Below, piece by piece: positions 51,475 to 61,895 of a stretch of 64,000 nt of DNA. Under the pieces are notes generated by a model, which saw only the letters and a program-made list of their open reading frames with translations, searched no databases and had not been told where the DNA came from. How positions within the stretch are numbered: the first letter of the stretch is position 1; every line of letters starts with the position of its first letter. The DNA is from Nannochloropsis salina CCMP1776 (taxonomy: Eukaryota > Sar > Eustigmatophyceae > Eustigmatales > Monodopsidaceae), in the NCBI GenBank assembly GCA_004565275.1, contig SDOX01000005.1:294051-358050 (forward strand). Reading direction: 5' to 3'. Position numbers and translations under genes: made by a program.

Positions 51475-53965
51475 CTAAACTTCCTTTTTGCCCACTACAT
51501 ATCTGGTCATCGGATCCGCGTACGCGTCCAGCCCCTCCTCCACCTGAGCCCACAGCTTGTCGTCCTCCCGGACAGGGTCGAGCAAGAAGGGGTAGGCCAG
51601 ATCGGGAATGAACTCGATGCAGCGGTCGTTCGTCATCAAAATCATCAACACCTTGCGGGCCACGCGGAAGTGCTTCTCGGCGAGCGAGTCCGGCTGCATC
51701 GGAGGCACGGACTTGCAAACGGACCCCCAGAGGCCCCGTTCGTCGTGCAAGGCCGCGTGGTAGACTTCTTCCATCGCTTGGGCGAGCAGCGCGGGCGTGA
51801 GGGTGGCAGAGGACGAGGAGGAGAGCATGAGCGGTTGGTCCAGCGTGAGCCACTGCCACACGTTCACGCGCGCCTTCTCCGCGGTGGCCAAATCCTCGAA
51901 GACCCCGTCCAAGGCAATGCAGCCCGTGCCATGGATGAAGCTCGCGGTGTAGAAAAGGGCCAAGCGCAGGTACTGCTTGAGGCCCGCGTAGGTAAATTTG
52001 TCAGGCGTGTGCTGGTCCGCCGGGACCTCGATCAACTCGTGGTCCTTCACATCCGGGGAGGGAGGCTCCATCCGGATGAAACGGAGCAGACCGTCCTGGT
52101 ACTGCGCCGCATTGGCTGCCACGTGCAGGCTTAGAGACGTCTCCAAGGCCTTCAAAAACGCTGCGAGCGTCTCACTCTCCCGCCCGCCATTCTCCACCGA
52201 GACCGAGGCCACTAAATCGGCCAGTGCTTGCCGGATGCTGGCTGGATCCGTGACCCCCTGTATGGCGCCCCGGACTTTCGCCTCCCCTACCCGCTTCGCC
52301 AAGACTGCAAGGCCGCGATGCAGGGCACGCACGATGTCAAAGGGCTCCCGAACGTAGGGCGAGAAAGCCGGGTGGCCGCTCCAACCTCCCGCGTCCCCTT
52401 TCCACGCCTCGTTCGTCTTGTCCACGCGCAACTTGGCCTGGGCCTTCTTATCGATGGCGGGGTCGCCCGTGGGGATGTTGGTCACCATGCCCCCCACCGA
52501 GTCGAAACCGCGACGAAGGTTTACTTGGGAGGTGTGGTTGGAGTACGCTTCCAAAAAGGAGACCCCCATGCCCGTGTGGGCGTTGTCGGGCAGGAGGTAG
52601 CGGCGGTGGGGCGCATGGGTGCCGACCAGCTCCAGGTTGTTGGGAGAAGGGGAGAGGTTCGCTTGCAGGGACTTCGGCAGGGTCAGGCGCTTGATGAAAT
52701 TGAATAGATAGTCGTACCGCCCCTTATTTTGACCGAGAGAGTGCTCGCGCAGGGTGTAGTTCATCTCCTCCTTCTCCATGCTGGCCGTGATGGTCTCGAT
52801 CATGGTCGTGGAGCGGATGGCCTTTGGCGGGATCCCGAGCTGGGTGGCCATGGCGGCGAAGACCTTAGCCCACCACGCCGTCTCATGCCGACTCTCCATC
52901 TTGGGCAGGTAGAGAGTGGGTTGAGCGGCCATGGCTGCCAAGGGAGCATGGCAGGTGGCGACAAAGACGGCGAAGTCCAACAAGGGCGCCGACACGGGCT
53001 TGCCGTCCACCAGGAAGTGGCCCTCGAGCATGTGCAGGCCCCGAACACGCACCTGGATGGTGGCGGGGCGTCGCTCCCTCAAAAAGCCGTTCAACCCCTT
53101 AAGATCCGTCACATTGGCTGTCACTTTTTCCTCCAAGACAAAGTCGGGTTCACACAACAGGTCCGTGATCCGCCCGTGCCCGTTCAATACCCCAGCCGCT
53201 TGAAGGGCCTGGAAGGTGGCATCCGCATTCGAAGAAAAGAACTCCAGGTCCTGCGGGCTCAAGCAACCTTTCAGCACGGTTTTGGAGTTGGGTCGCGCGT
53301 CTTTAATGGTCCCACAAACGGCTTCGTAAATCGTGCGGTAGCCTGCTAAGACATTGGCCTTGAGCGGGGCTTGGGAGTCCTCATTGTCCATGAAATCCGA
53401 GGCCGCCTTGCTGTTCAATCCGTGGATGGCCATGTTCGCGGCTCGACTCGGATGCGTGTTCTCGCAGGCCCGGTCAGCCATGTTGGGGGGACGGTGCGTC
53501 TCGCTTTTCCAATCGCTGTCGCGAATGGTCTGAGTCTCGGCCGGGAACGACATGGCGGGCCGCTTCTCGAGGATGTTCTTGTAGATTTCCTCCTGGCGAG
53601 CACGTCGAAGAGCCATCAATCCCTCCAGGTTGGGACTGAAAGTGCGCTCGGTGCGGACCAAGTCGCGGACATGGGTAAGAATTTCCAAAGTAAGCAGACT
53701 TTGTTGCTCCTTGGATGTGACCGAATAAAGAGGGAGAAAATAAAGCATTAGCATGATAAATAGGAATTCGAAAGTCCAACGGCCTATTTACCCATACGAT
53801 TTTCATTTTAAACGCCCTAACAACACTTAGCAGTATGTTATCGTAAATATGATAGGTCATGTGGCATATGAGCAAGAAGGAAGCGCACACCTCATGGGCT
53901 GTGGGCTTCACACCATCAAAAAGACAAGGAGAAGCTAGACCAAAACACAAACCATTTAAGAGCAT
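51475..53965 (-). CDS. Malate synthase
   Basis: The main exon 53709-51475 encodes about 744 residues. It likely joins exon 53965-53891 (GVKPTAHE at its end) in phase 0 across 53890-53710 (GTGTGC donor, CATCCAAG acceptor). Whether 53965 is the true start is open. Family marks in order: FMDNEDSQAPLKANVLAGY, RVRGLHMLEGHFLVDGKPVS, YLPKMESRHETAWW, STTMIETITASMEKEEMNY, LGQNKGRYDYLFNFIKRL and NLRRGFDSVGGMVTNIPTGD. It condenses acetyl-CoA with glyoxylate in the glyoxylate cycle. The usual DGTWVAHPG stretch is diverged (GGWSGHPAF), and the protein is longer than the common ~530-residue form. The C-terminus (VVGKKEV) lacks an SKL-type peroxisome signal. Confidence 0.88.
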
Positions 53966-54163
53966 TTTATACGAAAAAACTAAAAAATGGTCAAAGGATA
54001 ATCAGTATTTTGAACGTGGTAACATACACAGTCGTCAAAACGGCGCCCGCCTTCATCTTCAACTTATGCCCTGTTGTTCTGGCTCCTTGTTGTCCGAGAG
54101 ATCTTACGAATACCCACCTCTGTCAGGCCTCCAACAATTTCCATACCCTCAGGACATTCCTCT

Positions 54164-54671
54164 TTAGATGAAGCTGCCTGTAGGGCCTCTAGAACTACTT
54201 GAGGAAGGGGGTGAAGCTTGAAAGTCGATTCCATCTGGACGGTAGGAAAGAGCTCTCTGTGGCTGGTACGACAACTGTTGCTGTACGTCTATAAAAAGAG
54301 GAATCATTTCGTGAATCAAAAACCGCACTGGTAGCAACCCTCAGGGCAACCGTGCCAACGACACATTCAGGGTCGCACGCGTGCGCCTGCCTTTAAAAGG
54401 CAGGCCGGGGGACGATGTGCTCCTTGAGGCTCCCAGACTCGCCGCGCCTCTCGCCCTTCTTCTTCAACAGCAGCCTGGGCCAGAGGGGGGGAAAACACCG
54501 TAAAAGTCCTTGACAATGTTATTGCCTTGCACATACTACGTCGTTACGCACATGTTCACGATCTATTGTACACAGGGTAGAGCAGGGCGATAGCCTTGCT
54601 GCATCCGCGCAGTGGGCGGCGACTACTATCTTCTTCACTCCCCGTTTCCCAGCGCCAAGATACTTGTCCAT
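54164..54671 (-). CDS. Hidden three-exon small gene (114 residues)
   Basis: Exons 54671-54540, 54474-54379 and 54280-54164 all join in phase 0 with GT-AG introns of 65 and 98 nt. The product starts MDKYLGAGKRGVKKIVVAAH, continues AAVEEEGREARRVWEP, and ends in a Gln/Ser-rich exon (QQLSYQPQRALSYRPDG, then RGPTGSFI). Its ATG (54671-54669) overlaps the YbeY ATG (54670) within one CATG, head to head. No family was recognised. Coding is supported only by phase agreement and composition; the second donor (GTGCGA) and the third acceptor are moderate. Confidence 0.35.
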
Positions 54672-55980
54672 GCCCCCCCTCTCCTCCACGCCGTTGATCT
54701 TAATAATGTTTTTATGCTATGGCTCCGCACCACGACGAGTTTTGGGTTTTAGAATTATTTGGAACTCCCCCTTGCACTATGCCACACCACATTTGGGCGC
54801 GCGAACGTCAGATTTCCCTCCCAGCCAGGCAGCGCGGTCGACGTGGAGCTGCTGCCCTCGGTTGGTTCAGTCATCCCGCCGCTCACCCTTCCAGTCGTCC
54901 ATCCTGCGTTTCGCCATTCCTGCTTCGTTTAGCGCAGGGAAGGATAATGAACGGAAAGTAAAGGACCACAAAAGGATAACACCGAAAAATAAGCACGTCG
55001 ACGGAGACGAAACGAATGACGTTCAAGAAATGACAGAGACAGAGTTGCTCAAAATAATGCAGAGTGGAGAGGCAATGGATGCTGTATGGCAGCGAATGAT
55101 GAGCCAAATGGAGGGGATGGAGGCCTTGGATAGCGAGGATGATGAAGGTGAGGAGGATTGGGAGGAATTCGACGACGAGGAGGAGGAGGAGGAGGAGGAG
55201 GAGGAGGAGGAGGAGGTTGCTGTGAGAAGGAGAGTCCACAGCTCCGTTCAATCTCCCACCCCTGGAGACAAGCCTCTTGGGACCATTCAAATTCGCAACT
55301 CGCAACGCACCATCGCTCTTGACCTAGACCTCTTGAACACCCAAGTCCGGGCGATCCTTGAGATAGTCGGGAAATCCGATCACGACGTTTCTTTATGGCT
55401 GACAAACGATCGGAGCATTCGAGAATATAATGACCGTTACCGTGGCAAACGAACGGCCACAGACATACTGTCTTTCCCCTTCCACGAATACGAGGCCCCA
55501 GGTGTCCCGACCTCGGAGTCTTGGGCCCTGACGGGGGAGGTCAAGGATCTGGGGGATATGATCGTTTCCGTCCCATACGTGCAGCGTCAGTGCCAGCGGG
55601 ATCAGGTAGATTGGTTTGAGAAAGGGGAGAATTTGTGGTCGGGCGAGCGGGGGGCTTCGGGTGCGATGGCGCGGGTCTTCGGCGTGCAGGATCGTCTTCC
55701 CTTTCTGGTCATTCATGGCGTCTTGCATCTGCTGGGCTTCGATCATGAGACGGACAAGGAGTACAACGAGATGGTCAAGGAGGAGGATCGGGTGCTCGCG
55801 GAGTTTAAAAAGAAGTTTGCGTCCACGGCTTTGTCGGAGGCGGCACCGGAAATGAACAGAGAGGCGACGCCGGAGGCCAACGAAGAGGGTTTCACAAGCC
55901 GAACCGCACTATCAGTGGCACCATCTAGCGCTTTGAAGCGGACAAAGAGACCGCGACCCGCACGGTCCGCAGAAAGATAA
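54670..55980 (+). CDS. ybeY: YbeY-type rRNA endoribonuclease, probably organellar
   Basis: From ATG 54670 the product has 436 residues, against about 150 in bacteria. The YbeY domain covers about residues 205-375: ISLWLTNDRSIREYN-like strand (VSLWLTNDRSIREYNDRY), RGKRTATDILSFPFHEYE, LGDMIVSVPYVQRQ, then FLVIHGVLHLLGFDHETDKE, the three-His zinc site HGxLHLxGxDH. YbeY trims rRNA 3' ends and is kept in plastids and mitochondria. The N-terminus (TPLILIMFLCYG, APRRVLGFRI) is hydrophobic then basic, as for an organelle presequence. A 13-residue Glu run (about 172-184) precedes the domain, and a Lys/Arg tail ends the protein. It shares its start with a divergent small ORF. Confidence 0.88.
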   Translation: MPPLSSTPLILIMFLCYGSAPRRVLGFRIIWNSPLHYATPHLGARTSDFPPSQAARSTWSCCPRLVQSSRRSPFQSSILRFAIPASFSAGKDNERKVKDHKRITPKNKHVDGDETNDVQEMTETELLKIMQSGEAMDAVWQRMMSQMEGMEALDSEDDEGEEDWEEFDDEEEEEEEEEEEEEVAVRRRVHSSVQSPTPGDKPLGTIQIRNSQRTIALDLDLLNTQVRAILEIVGKSDHDVSLWLTNDRSIREYNDRYRGKRTATDILSFPFHEYEAPGVPTSESWALTGEVKDLGDMIVSVPYVQRQCQRDQVDWFEKGENLWSGERGASGAMARVFGVQDRLPFLVIHGVLHLLGFDHETDKEYNEMVKEEDRVLAEFKKKFASTALSEAAPEMNREATPEANEEGFTSRTALSVAPSSALKRTKRPRPARSAER

Positions 55981-56322
55981 GCATGAGCCATGGGTGAACC
56001 TGCAATGAGAAAAGTGAAGAAGACTGTACGTCGGGTGCCAGGGGCAGGAGCATCTGAATTTACTCTCATAAACATGGTTTTAAAAGACCCTCTCCTCCGT
56101 TTTGCGTAATTAAACGCCGATAATGTACTATAAGAAATGAACAAGGAATTAACGAGTAAATTGATAGGCATGAATAATGTGGGCTTTAGGTGGCTTTAGG
56201 CTTGCCTTGTGACATTACGTTGGTTGGTGCCTAGAAAGGAGCTTGGCATAATCCCCAATTTAAATCTGGCTGCAAGTCCTTGCACGCAAAACACTAGTGA
56301 TAGATTCCATGTCCCTAGCCCG
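55981..56322. other. Convergent intergenic region
   Basis: About 340 AT-rich bases between two stops. Nothing recognised. Confidence 0.4.
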
Positions 56323-57952
56323 CTACAGCTCGCCTTGCTTTTCCTCACGCCATGCTTCCTCCACATCCTCCCCTAAAGAAATGGTCGCCATCATTCCCAA
56401 AGAATTGTCCTCCGCATTCCTGTGCTGAGGATTTCTTGATTCTTGGCTCGTACTCGATTCCACATTCGGCAGTGAGAGCTGAGAAAGATATGCAGAGCAA
56501 GAAGACAGACACGCCGCTGCCTCTTCGTCTTCTTTACCAGGAGCGAAAGATGACGCCCCTTCCTCGTCTCGGTTAACAGTTCCTCCTTGTTCGATCTGAT
56601 TTCCTTCTTCCTTTTCATGTTCTTCGTCCGCCTCATTGCTCTCTCCGTCAGACTCTGCCATTTCTTCTTCAATGCCTTCCTTTGTCTCTGAGATGGAGCC
56701 GAGCTTGGTGCCCTCGGCAACAGGAGGTTTAGACGACGCAATCGAGTCTCGAAAGATGCGCTGAGGACGGACAGGCGTGGGTGAAAAACGGTTGGGTTGC
56801 AACGTCTGGTGGAACGTGGGCTCAGCTACATTTCCGTCATTAATAGATGTGTGTGGAGGGACAGCGTCTCCCTCGTCAACTTCCGATGGACTTGTATCTC
56901 GCGTATTATACGTATCTACGCAAGCGTCCCGTCCTGCAGTCGATGGAGCGAGTGCATGGGTGTCGACTGATGTTGTAGATATGGATAAAGGTGAATCTTT
57001 CGCCTGCTGGATTGCCTCCGTCATGGATGGCGTGTCTAGCGGCTCTGTGACGTGAGATGTCACCATGCTTCTCGTCTGCGATCCATCGACCTTTTGGAGC
57101 TCCAAGGTATGATATTCCAGGGCACTGCGTAGTCTAACCGCTTCAGCAAGGTATTCGTCTCGCTGACGCGTAAGCTCAGCTAGAGCTGATGGTGTTGGTT
57201 CTGCCAGCTTCTTACATGTCTGTTGGTCAGATGACTTTGTTTTACAGCGCAACATTGCGAGCTCGTTTTGAAGGGACTTAATGGTCGTACAACGTTCCTG
57301 CTGTCTTCGAATCTTGCGTACTTCCAGTGAAAGAGGTACCGGCGATCGATTCGCATGCTTTTTACTGGTCAGTAGTACTTCAATTTGCTTGTCGCGTTTT
57401 TTCAATTCTGATTCAAGGCGTTGCACCCTGGACCGCATATGAAGTGACTGCTCCTTATTTTGCCGTAACATGACTTTGAGGCGCCGGTTTTCTTGCTCTA
57501 GGCTTTCGACATCTTGCGAAGAGGAGATAGGCATATTCGCAGCTATCCGCGCGGCCGAAAGGGTCTTTTCAGTTTCTTGCAAGAGTGACCTGACGACTGT
57601 TATCTTCCTGTGCGGGCATAATAAGTTAACTTTTATTTTTTAACAAAGGGTAGACTAATATGTCATGGATGATATTCATGAAATCCATAGTGCGAAGCAA
57701 AGAAAAGGTCCTGTTTGCACGAAAATTGGGCCTCGCCCGTTGCAGTAACGGCCAGTAGAATCCGTCCCCGCAACGTTTCCGCAAGCCGGCGCTTTCCCTA
57801 AAAAGCTTGAAGCTACGGTCGATCCTAAGACCCAGAAACTTACTCGCACTGACTTGGTTTTTAATTGTTCGCGGGGTGATGTCTTGGGTTTGCGACAAAT
57901 AATGCGGTCAGACCGCGCGTACCGTTTTCCTCTCCTTGCGAGGCACACGATG
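56323..57952 (-). CDS. Coiled-coil protein of unknown function, N-terminus incomplete
   Basis: The main exon 57603-56323 encodes about 425 residues, preceded by a probable exon ending at 57835 (strong donor GTAAGT after KTKSVR) that is open back to about 57963 without an ATG. Residues about 25-180 form a long coiled coil: SLEQENRRLKVMLRQNKEQ, RVQRLESELKKRDKQIEVLL, TTIKSLQNELAMLRCK and LTRQRDEYLAEAVRLRSALE. The C-terminal half is Ser/Thr/Glu-rich and disordered. The pattern is reminiscent of ciliary or centrosomal coiled-coil proteins, but no specific family can be claimed. The first exon(s) were not found. Confidence 0.6.
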
Positions 57953-58256
57953 TCTTCCGCTTCTCATGACCTCGCTCCTCCTCCTCCCTTCCTGTTCTGA
58001 GACGGTATTGGATGGAACGCTGTGATGATGAATGACCGCAACTAATGCACATTAAGTTTGTCCGAATACCATAAGGCGTCAATACCACACATACGGTTGT
58101 CAATTCTTTTGACGCTGTAGGCGCATGACAAGGTGTGAACAAGTCTGTTTGAGGAGGCCCATGCCTCTCTCTACTGTGATCCATGGGCATGAACCGTCGC
58201 AATGTGTGCGAAATTAATCACTGTTTTGTGATGACAACTTAGAAAATTTGTGGTAA
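57953..58256. other. Divergent intergenic region
   Basis: About 300 bases. It may hide the first exon of the coiled-coil gene. No distinct signal otherwise. Confidence 0.35.
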
Positions 58257-59225
58257 ATGACACGATGGCTCTCATTTTTCAGGTATCTGAAATCGCTATC
58301 TTACAATCATACATTCAATTTCGTCTTCTTCCTACTCGTCGATCAAGGTGAGGCTAGCATCGCTTTCAGTTGCATGGTAAAGACAAGTGGGAGCGAGGTT
58401 GATGAGATCACCCCCGAAGAGTATAACAACCAGGAAAGCAAGACACTAATGGACGGCCCCGCGATGCGTCCTGAAGCGAAGGACGGTATTGCCCGAGTCT
58501 CGGCCTCAACTGCCTCCACGGTACCCGCCATACCCGCCGGTCAGGCCGCCTCTGCGCACAACTGTAGGGGAATTTCCAGCCAAAATGTCGGTGTAAATGG
58601 CCAGACTTCCAGCACATGGCAGACGTACCGACAGTCGCGTCTCTCTACTTTAGCGAAGTGGATTTATATCTTGATGATATCCCTGTTTTTGGTTGCGCTC
58701 TACTGCGGGGACTTTTCTTCCCAGCAGCGCACCCATCAGGTTTTACCTCGAATCACCAAAAAAGTGGCACTCATGCTGGAGACCTACTCGCAGCAATTGG
58801 ACGCTCTTGGCTTACCGCGCATCGACATGACTCAAGTCTGGAACGGACTGGCAGACAAGGCACCGGCGCGCTTTTCAGTGCTGCAACCACTTGAGTGTCC
58901 AGCACTGGCCCGAGGCACGGTTATGCACGCAGGAGACTACATCTATGCATGCGTGGAAGAAGGAGGAAATGCTGGAAAGGAATGCAATCCTACATTCTTC
59001 CATCTGAAAGATGACGGCTCATTACTTTTGGCGCGCGGGACCACGCCGAAGAGAGCCATCCGCACGATCTGGAAGAGTAAAGCAGGGCCGGTCAAGCACG
59101 GGAAGTATGTGGCTACATATGGAGAGAATGGCGCGCTGGAGGTCTACTTGGGAGAGAAAAGGATTTGGAGGGCTCGCAAGTTCTTCCAGCCCCGAGTGCT
59201 GCGTCCATGGCCCTTGACCAAGTAG
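58257..59225 (+). CDS. Single-pass membrane protein with bulb-lectin-like lumenal domain
   Basis: 322 residues from ATG 58257; a second candidate start is ATG 58374, which would drop a hydrophobic N-terminal stretch (FNFVFFLLV). A transmembrane helix lies at about 133-153 (WIYILMISLFLVALYCG). The following part has a short helix and then about 100 residues with beta-prism lectin features: GTVMHAGDYIYACVEEGG, FFHLKDDGSLLLARG, IRTIWKSKAGPVKHGKYVA and GALEVYLGEKRIWRARKF, the recurring IW and G-x-L-x-Y pattern of bulb-type (mannose-binding) lectins. Carbohydrate binding is an inference. A type II orientation is likely. Confidence 0.6.
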   Translation: MTRWLSFFRYLKSLSYNHTFNFVFFLLVDQGEASIAFSCMVKTSGSEVDEITPEEYNNQESKTLMDGPAMRPEAKDGIARVSASTASTVPAIPAGQAASAHNCRGISSQNVGVNGQTSSTWQTYRQSRLSTLAKWIYILMISLFLVALYCGDFSSQQRTHQVLPRITKKVALMLETYSQQLDALGLPRIDMTQVWNGLADKAPARFSVLQPLECPALARGTVMHAGDYIYACVEEGGNAGKECNPTFFHLKDDGSLLLARGTTPKRAIRTIWKSKAGPVKHGKYVATYGENGALEVYLGEKRIWRARKFFQPRVLRPWPLTK

Positions 59226-59615
59226 GCAGGAGCGTCTGGGAAGCGTGAGGGCGGACGGAGGGGTCACGAAGGTCAAGGCTGGAGAAAATCGGGACATGAT
59301 TTGTGTTGTAAAATTTTTTGGGACCGATACGGACGCCACAGGGACGATTACCTTGGGGGCGGCATATTTACTTCGGGCACAAGACGATAAACTTTTGTTG
59401 TATGGTATCCGGTTCGAGCAGTTGCGACGGGAGGGTCAAATTTGGGTCACTTTTTTACGGAGGATACATTCGGAAAGATAGGATAATGAGATACGTAAAG
59501 CAAGGCTCGCGCAATTCAGCGGATTGAATTATGGGTTTTACTCGCCTGTACACCGTCAATTTCGAAACGATAAATTACTTACCCCTACTCGTTCGATACA
59601 GAGTGTCTTCACAAT
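59226..59615. other. Convergent intergenic region
   Basis: About 390 bases between two stops. No gene is recognised. Confidence 0.4.
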
Positions 59616-61895
59616 TTATTTAACTCCAGCACTCGTGTTGTGCGTCGCTTCAATCGGTGTCTGCGTTGGTAACGCCTGGTCATCACTGCCTATGGGGGTG
59701 CTACCTCTCTGATGACCACTGATACTCTCCGGCTCGACTCTCCCCAAGCCAGCCCCACCGTCGCGCGCAGTCTTCTCAGCCTCTTTCTTTTCCTCGTCAT
59801 CGTACAATTGCTTTCGCAACGTGGCTATTTCTGTCTCGCTCAAGTGCTCGATCGGGACGTTTTCGTCCTCCCTCTCCTCGCCATTGCCACCCTGAGTAAC
59901 CCGATGCTCAACGCGCTCGAGTCCAGTCTCGCCCCCGTCTTCAGCCCAGCTTTCGATCGGATCCTCCCCCGAAGCATGCTGCAAGACTTCCTTGGAGAAC
60001 CATCGAAAAGCATTCTTGATGAGAGGGGTCGCTCCTCCATCAGAGTCTCCGTTATGCACGGGCTTATCGCCCCGGCCTTCTGTGCTGTTACCTGCGTGAA
60101 CGCCTGTCCTCGAGGTGCCTTGGGCAACGGGGGGGGTTAACTGTGCATCTTCCTGAGTCCCATGCCCTTCCGTCTCAGAGTAGGCGGCGGCATCGACTCC
60201 GTTGCCCCTCCCCAAGGAGGATTTTACATCGAAGAGCCATTTCTTCAACCCCCCGCTTTCCTCTCGCCCTTCCCCTCCGCCCACTGGCTCGTCCTTCCCC
60301 CCCTCATCCCGACTCAGACTCTGCCCTTGAATGCTCTCGCTGCTCAACCCCGCGAACCACTCGGAGACAGCCTCTCCCACCGCTCTCAGCCCCCCGCCCT
60401 CCTGTCCCTCCTTGTGCCCCTCCTTGTCCCGGGATAGCACCCGCGCGTCTTCCTCACGGCCTGCCAATTGCTGTCTACACCGCCCTAGACTCCGCTCTGC
60501 TTTATGCAAGCGTCCCTGCATCGCCACCAGCGCGCGCTCCAACGCATCCGACCGTGCTGCCTGAACCTCTCGGTCGTTCAAGGCACCCTGCAGGCTCAAG
60601 ACTTGCTCCGAGAGTTTCCGGGCCACGGCCTCGAGGGAAGCGACACGGGCACGCAAGCCTAAGAAGCCGTTCACCATGTCGGAGGCTCCAGGGACGTGGG
60701 CGAGGACACGTACACGCACCCAGCGCCGTCGACGGATCCGCCGCTTCTGAGGAGCGGGCTTTGTGGGGCTGGCCCCCGTGTTGCTGCCACTGCCGTGGAT
60801 GCTGCCCGCCTCTTCGGCACCCCCTCCCTGTCCTGGCCGCGCCCCAGGCCCCGCCACGGGAATCAGCATGCTCTCAGACCCGTGTCCCCAGACTAACTCC
60901 TCGCAGCTCGTGCCGTAACTCCAGCCCTCCTGGTCCATCGCGCCAACAGCCTTGGCTCCTCTCCCTCCCTCCTTCCCATCCTCGGGCCGCCAGCCCCCCA
61001 GCCACTCCCACCCCACGGCCGGGAGCACCACAGAGTCAGGGTTAACTAGGGTCGTGCACCCCACGTCTGTGATCGTTTTGTCCTGCCGTCGGTACGCCGG
61101 CTGCGGCCCGTCGCCGTCGGAATGCGATGTGGACGCTCTTGGCGGGTCCGTGCACTGCAAGACCATATCACGAAAGTCCGGCGTTGCTTGCGATAGGTGC
61201 GCCACTGCCCCGCTCCATCCGTGGAAGAGGGACCATGCCTCCCATTCGTACAGCTCCTCTGTCACCAAGATGTTGCCCAAGACCGCCTCCGTCCAGGGGC
61301 ACCGTTGCAGGAGCACGTGCACGTCCTCTGGGAGCCCAAGATCCCTCGCAGATGGTGCACCCTCCTTGTGGTCTTCTCCGCCAGCGGTGTGACCCGCTTT
61401 CTTTTCTGCTGCCACTAAAACGCGCTTGAGCTCCTCCATCTGCGTTCGTAAAGAACCTACCTCCTCTTCTTGTTGCGCTGCCAGCCGCTTCCCATCCCAT
61501 CGCCCTTGCTCTAACGCAGCTATGTGCGCTTTTAATGCGACAAGAGACTCCACCACTGGACATTCATCGATACTGTCAGTGCTCGTGTGGGTGCTTGTGT
61601 CACGGACTAAGCTCATGAGCTGCTTTTGATTGGCGCGGTGTGCATCGCACTCCAACTGCAGACGCCGCGCTTGCCCCCTCGAGTCGTCAAGCTGCGTCTC
61701 GAGCTCTATTACTCGATTGCACCGACGTTGCAACTCTGCGAGGAGCGATGTCTCAGAGGCCTCCTTCCTCGACCTTTCTACCCGCAGTTGCTGCACTTCC
61801 TCTTGTAATGCCGTCAGCTCCAGAGGGGGCAAGCTGCTCTTCCCTTCATCGTCATTTTCGGGTTTGGCAGGGATCAGTTTCGTCAGAATATCCAT
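59616..61895 (-). CDS. DysF (peroxin/TECPR-type) domain protein with coiled coils
   Basis: From ATG 61895 the product has 759 residues; an in-frame GTG upstream is unlikely as a start. Residues about 25-170 are coiled coil (LTALQEEVQQLRVERSRKEA, LAELQRRCNRVIELETQL). Around 210-410 is a DysF module: ILVTEELYEWEAWSLFHGWS, VVLPAVGWEWLGGWRPED, DQEGWSYGTSCEELVW and RRIRRRRWVRVRVLAHVPG. This is the layout of peroxins Pex23/Pex30 and TECPR1, in which DysF domains bind lipid or membrane. A second coiled coil follows (VASLEAVARKLSEQVLSLQG), then a Gly/Glu-rich tail. A membrane-contact or autophagy role is inferred. No transmembrane segment is seen. Confidence 0.75.
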   Translation of the reverse strand: MDILTKLIPAKPENDDEGKSSLPPLELTALQEEVQQLRVERSRKEASETSLLAELQRRCNRVIELETQLDDSRGQARRLQLECDAHRANQKQLMSLVRDTSTHTSTDSIDECPVVESLVALKAHIAALEQGRWDGKRLAAQQEEEVGSLRTQMEELKRVLVAAEKKAGHTAGGEDHKEGAPSARDLGLPEDVHVLLQRCPWTEAVLGNILVTEELYEWEAWSLFHGWSGAVAHLSQATPDFRDMVLQCTDPPRASTSHSDGDGPQPAYRRQDKTITDVGCTTLVNPDSVVLPAVGWEWLGGWRPEDGKEGGRGAKAVGAMDQEGWSYGTSCEELVWGHGSESMLIPVAGPGARPGQGGGAEEAGSIHGSGSNTGASPTKPAPQKRRIRRRRWVRVRVLAHVPGASDMVNGFLGLRARVASLEAVARKLSEQVLSLQGALNDREVQAARSDALERALVAMQGRLHKAERSLGRCRQQLAGREEDARVLSRDKEGHKEGQEGGGLRAVGEAVSEWFAGLSSESIQGQSLSRDEGGKDEPVGGGEGREESGGLKKWLFDVKSSLGRGNGVDAAAYSETEGHGTQEDAQLTPPVAQGTSRTGVHAGNSTEGRGDKPVHNGDSDGGATPLIKNAFRWFSKEVLQHASGEDPIESWAEDGGETGLERVEHRVTQGGNGEEREDENVPIEHLSETEIATLRKQLYDDEEKKEAEKTARDGGAGLGRVEPESISGHQRGSTPIGSDDQALPTQTPIEATHNTSAGVK

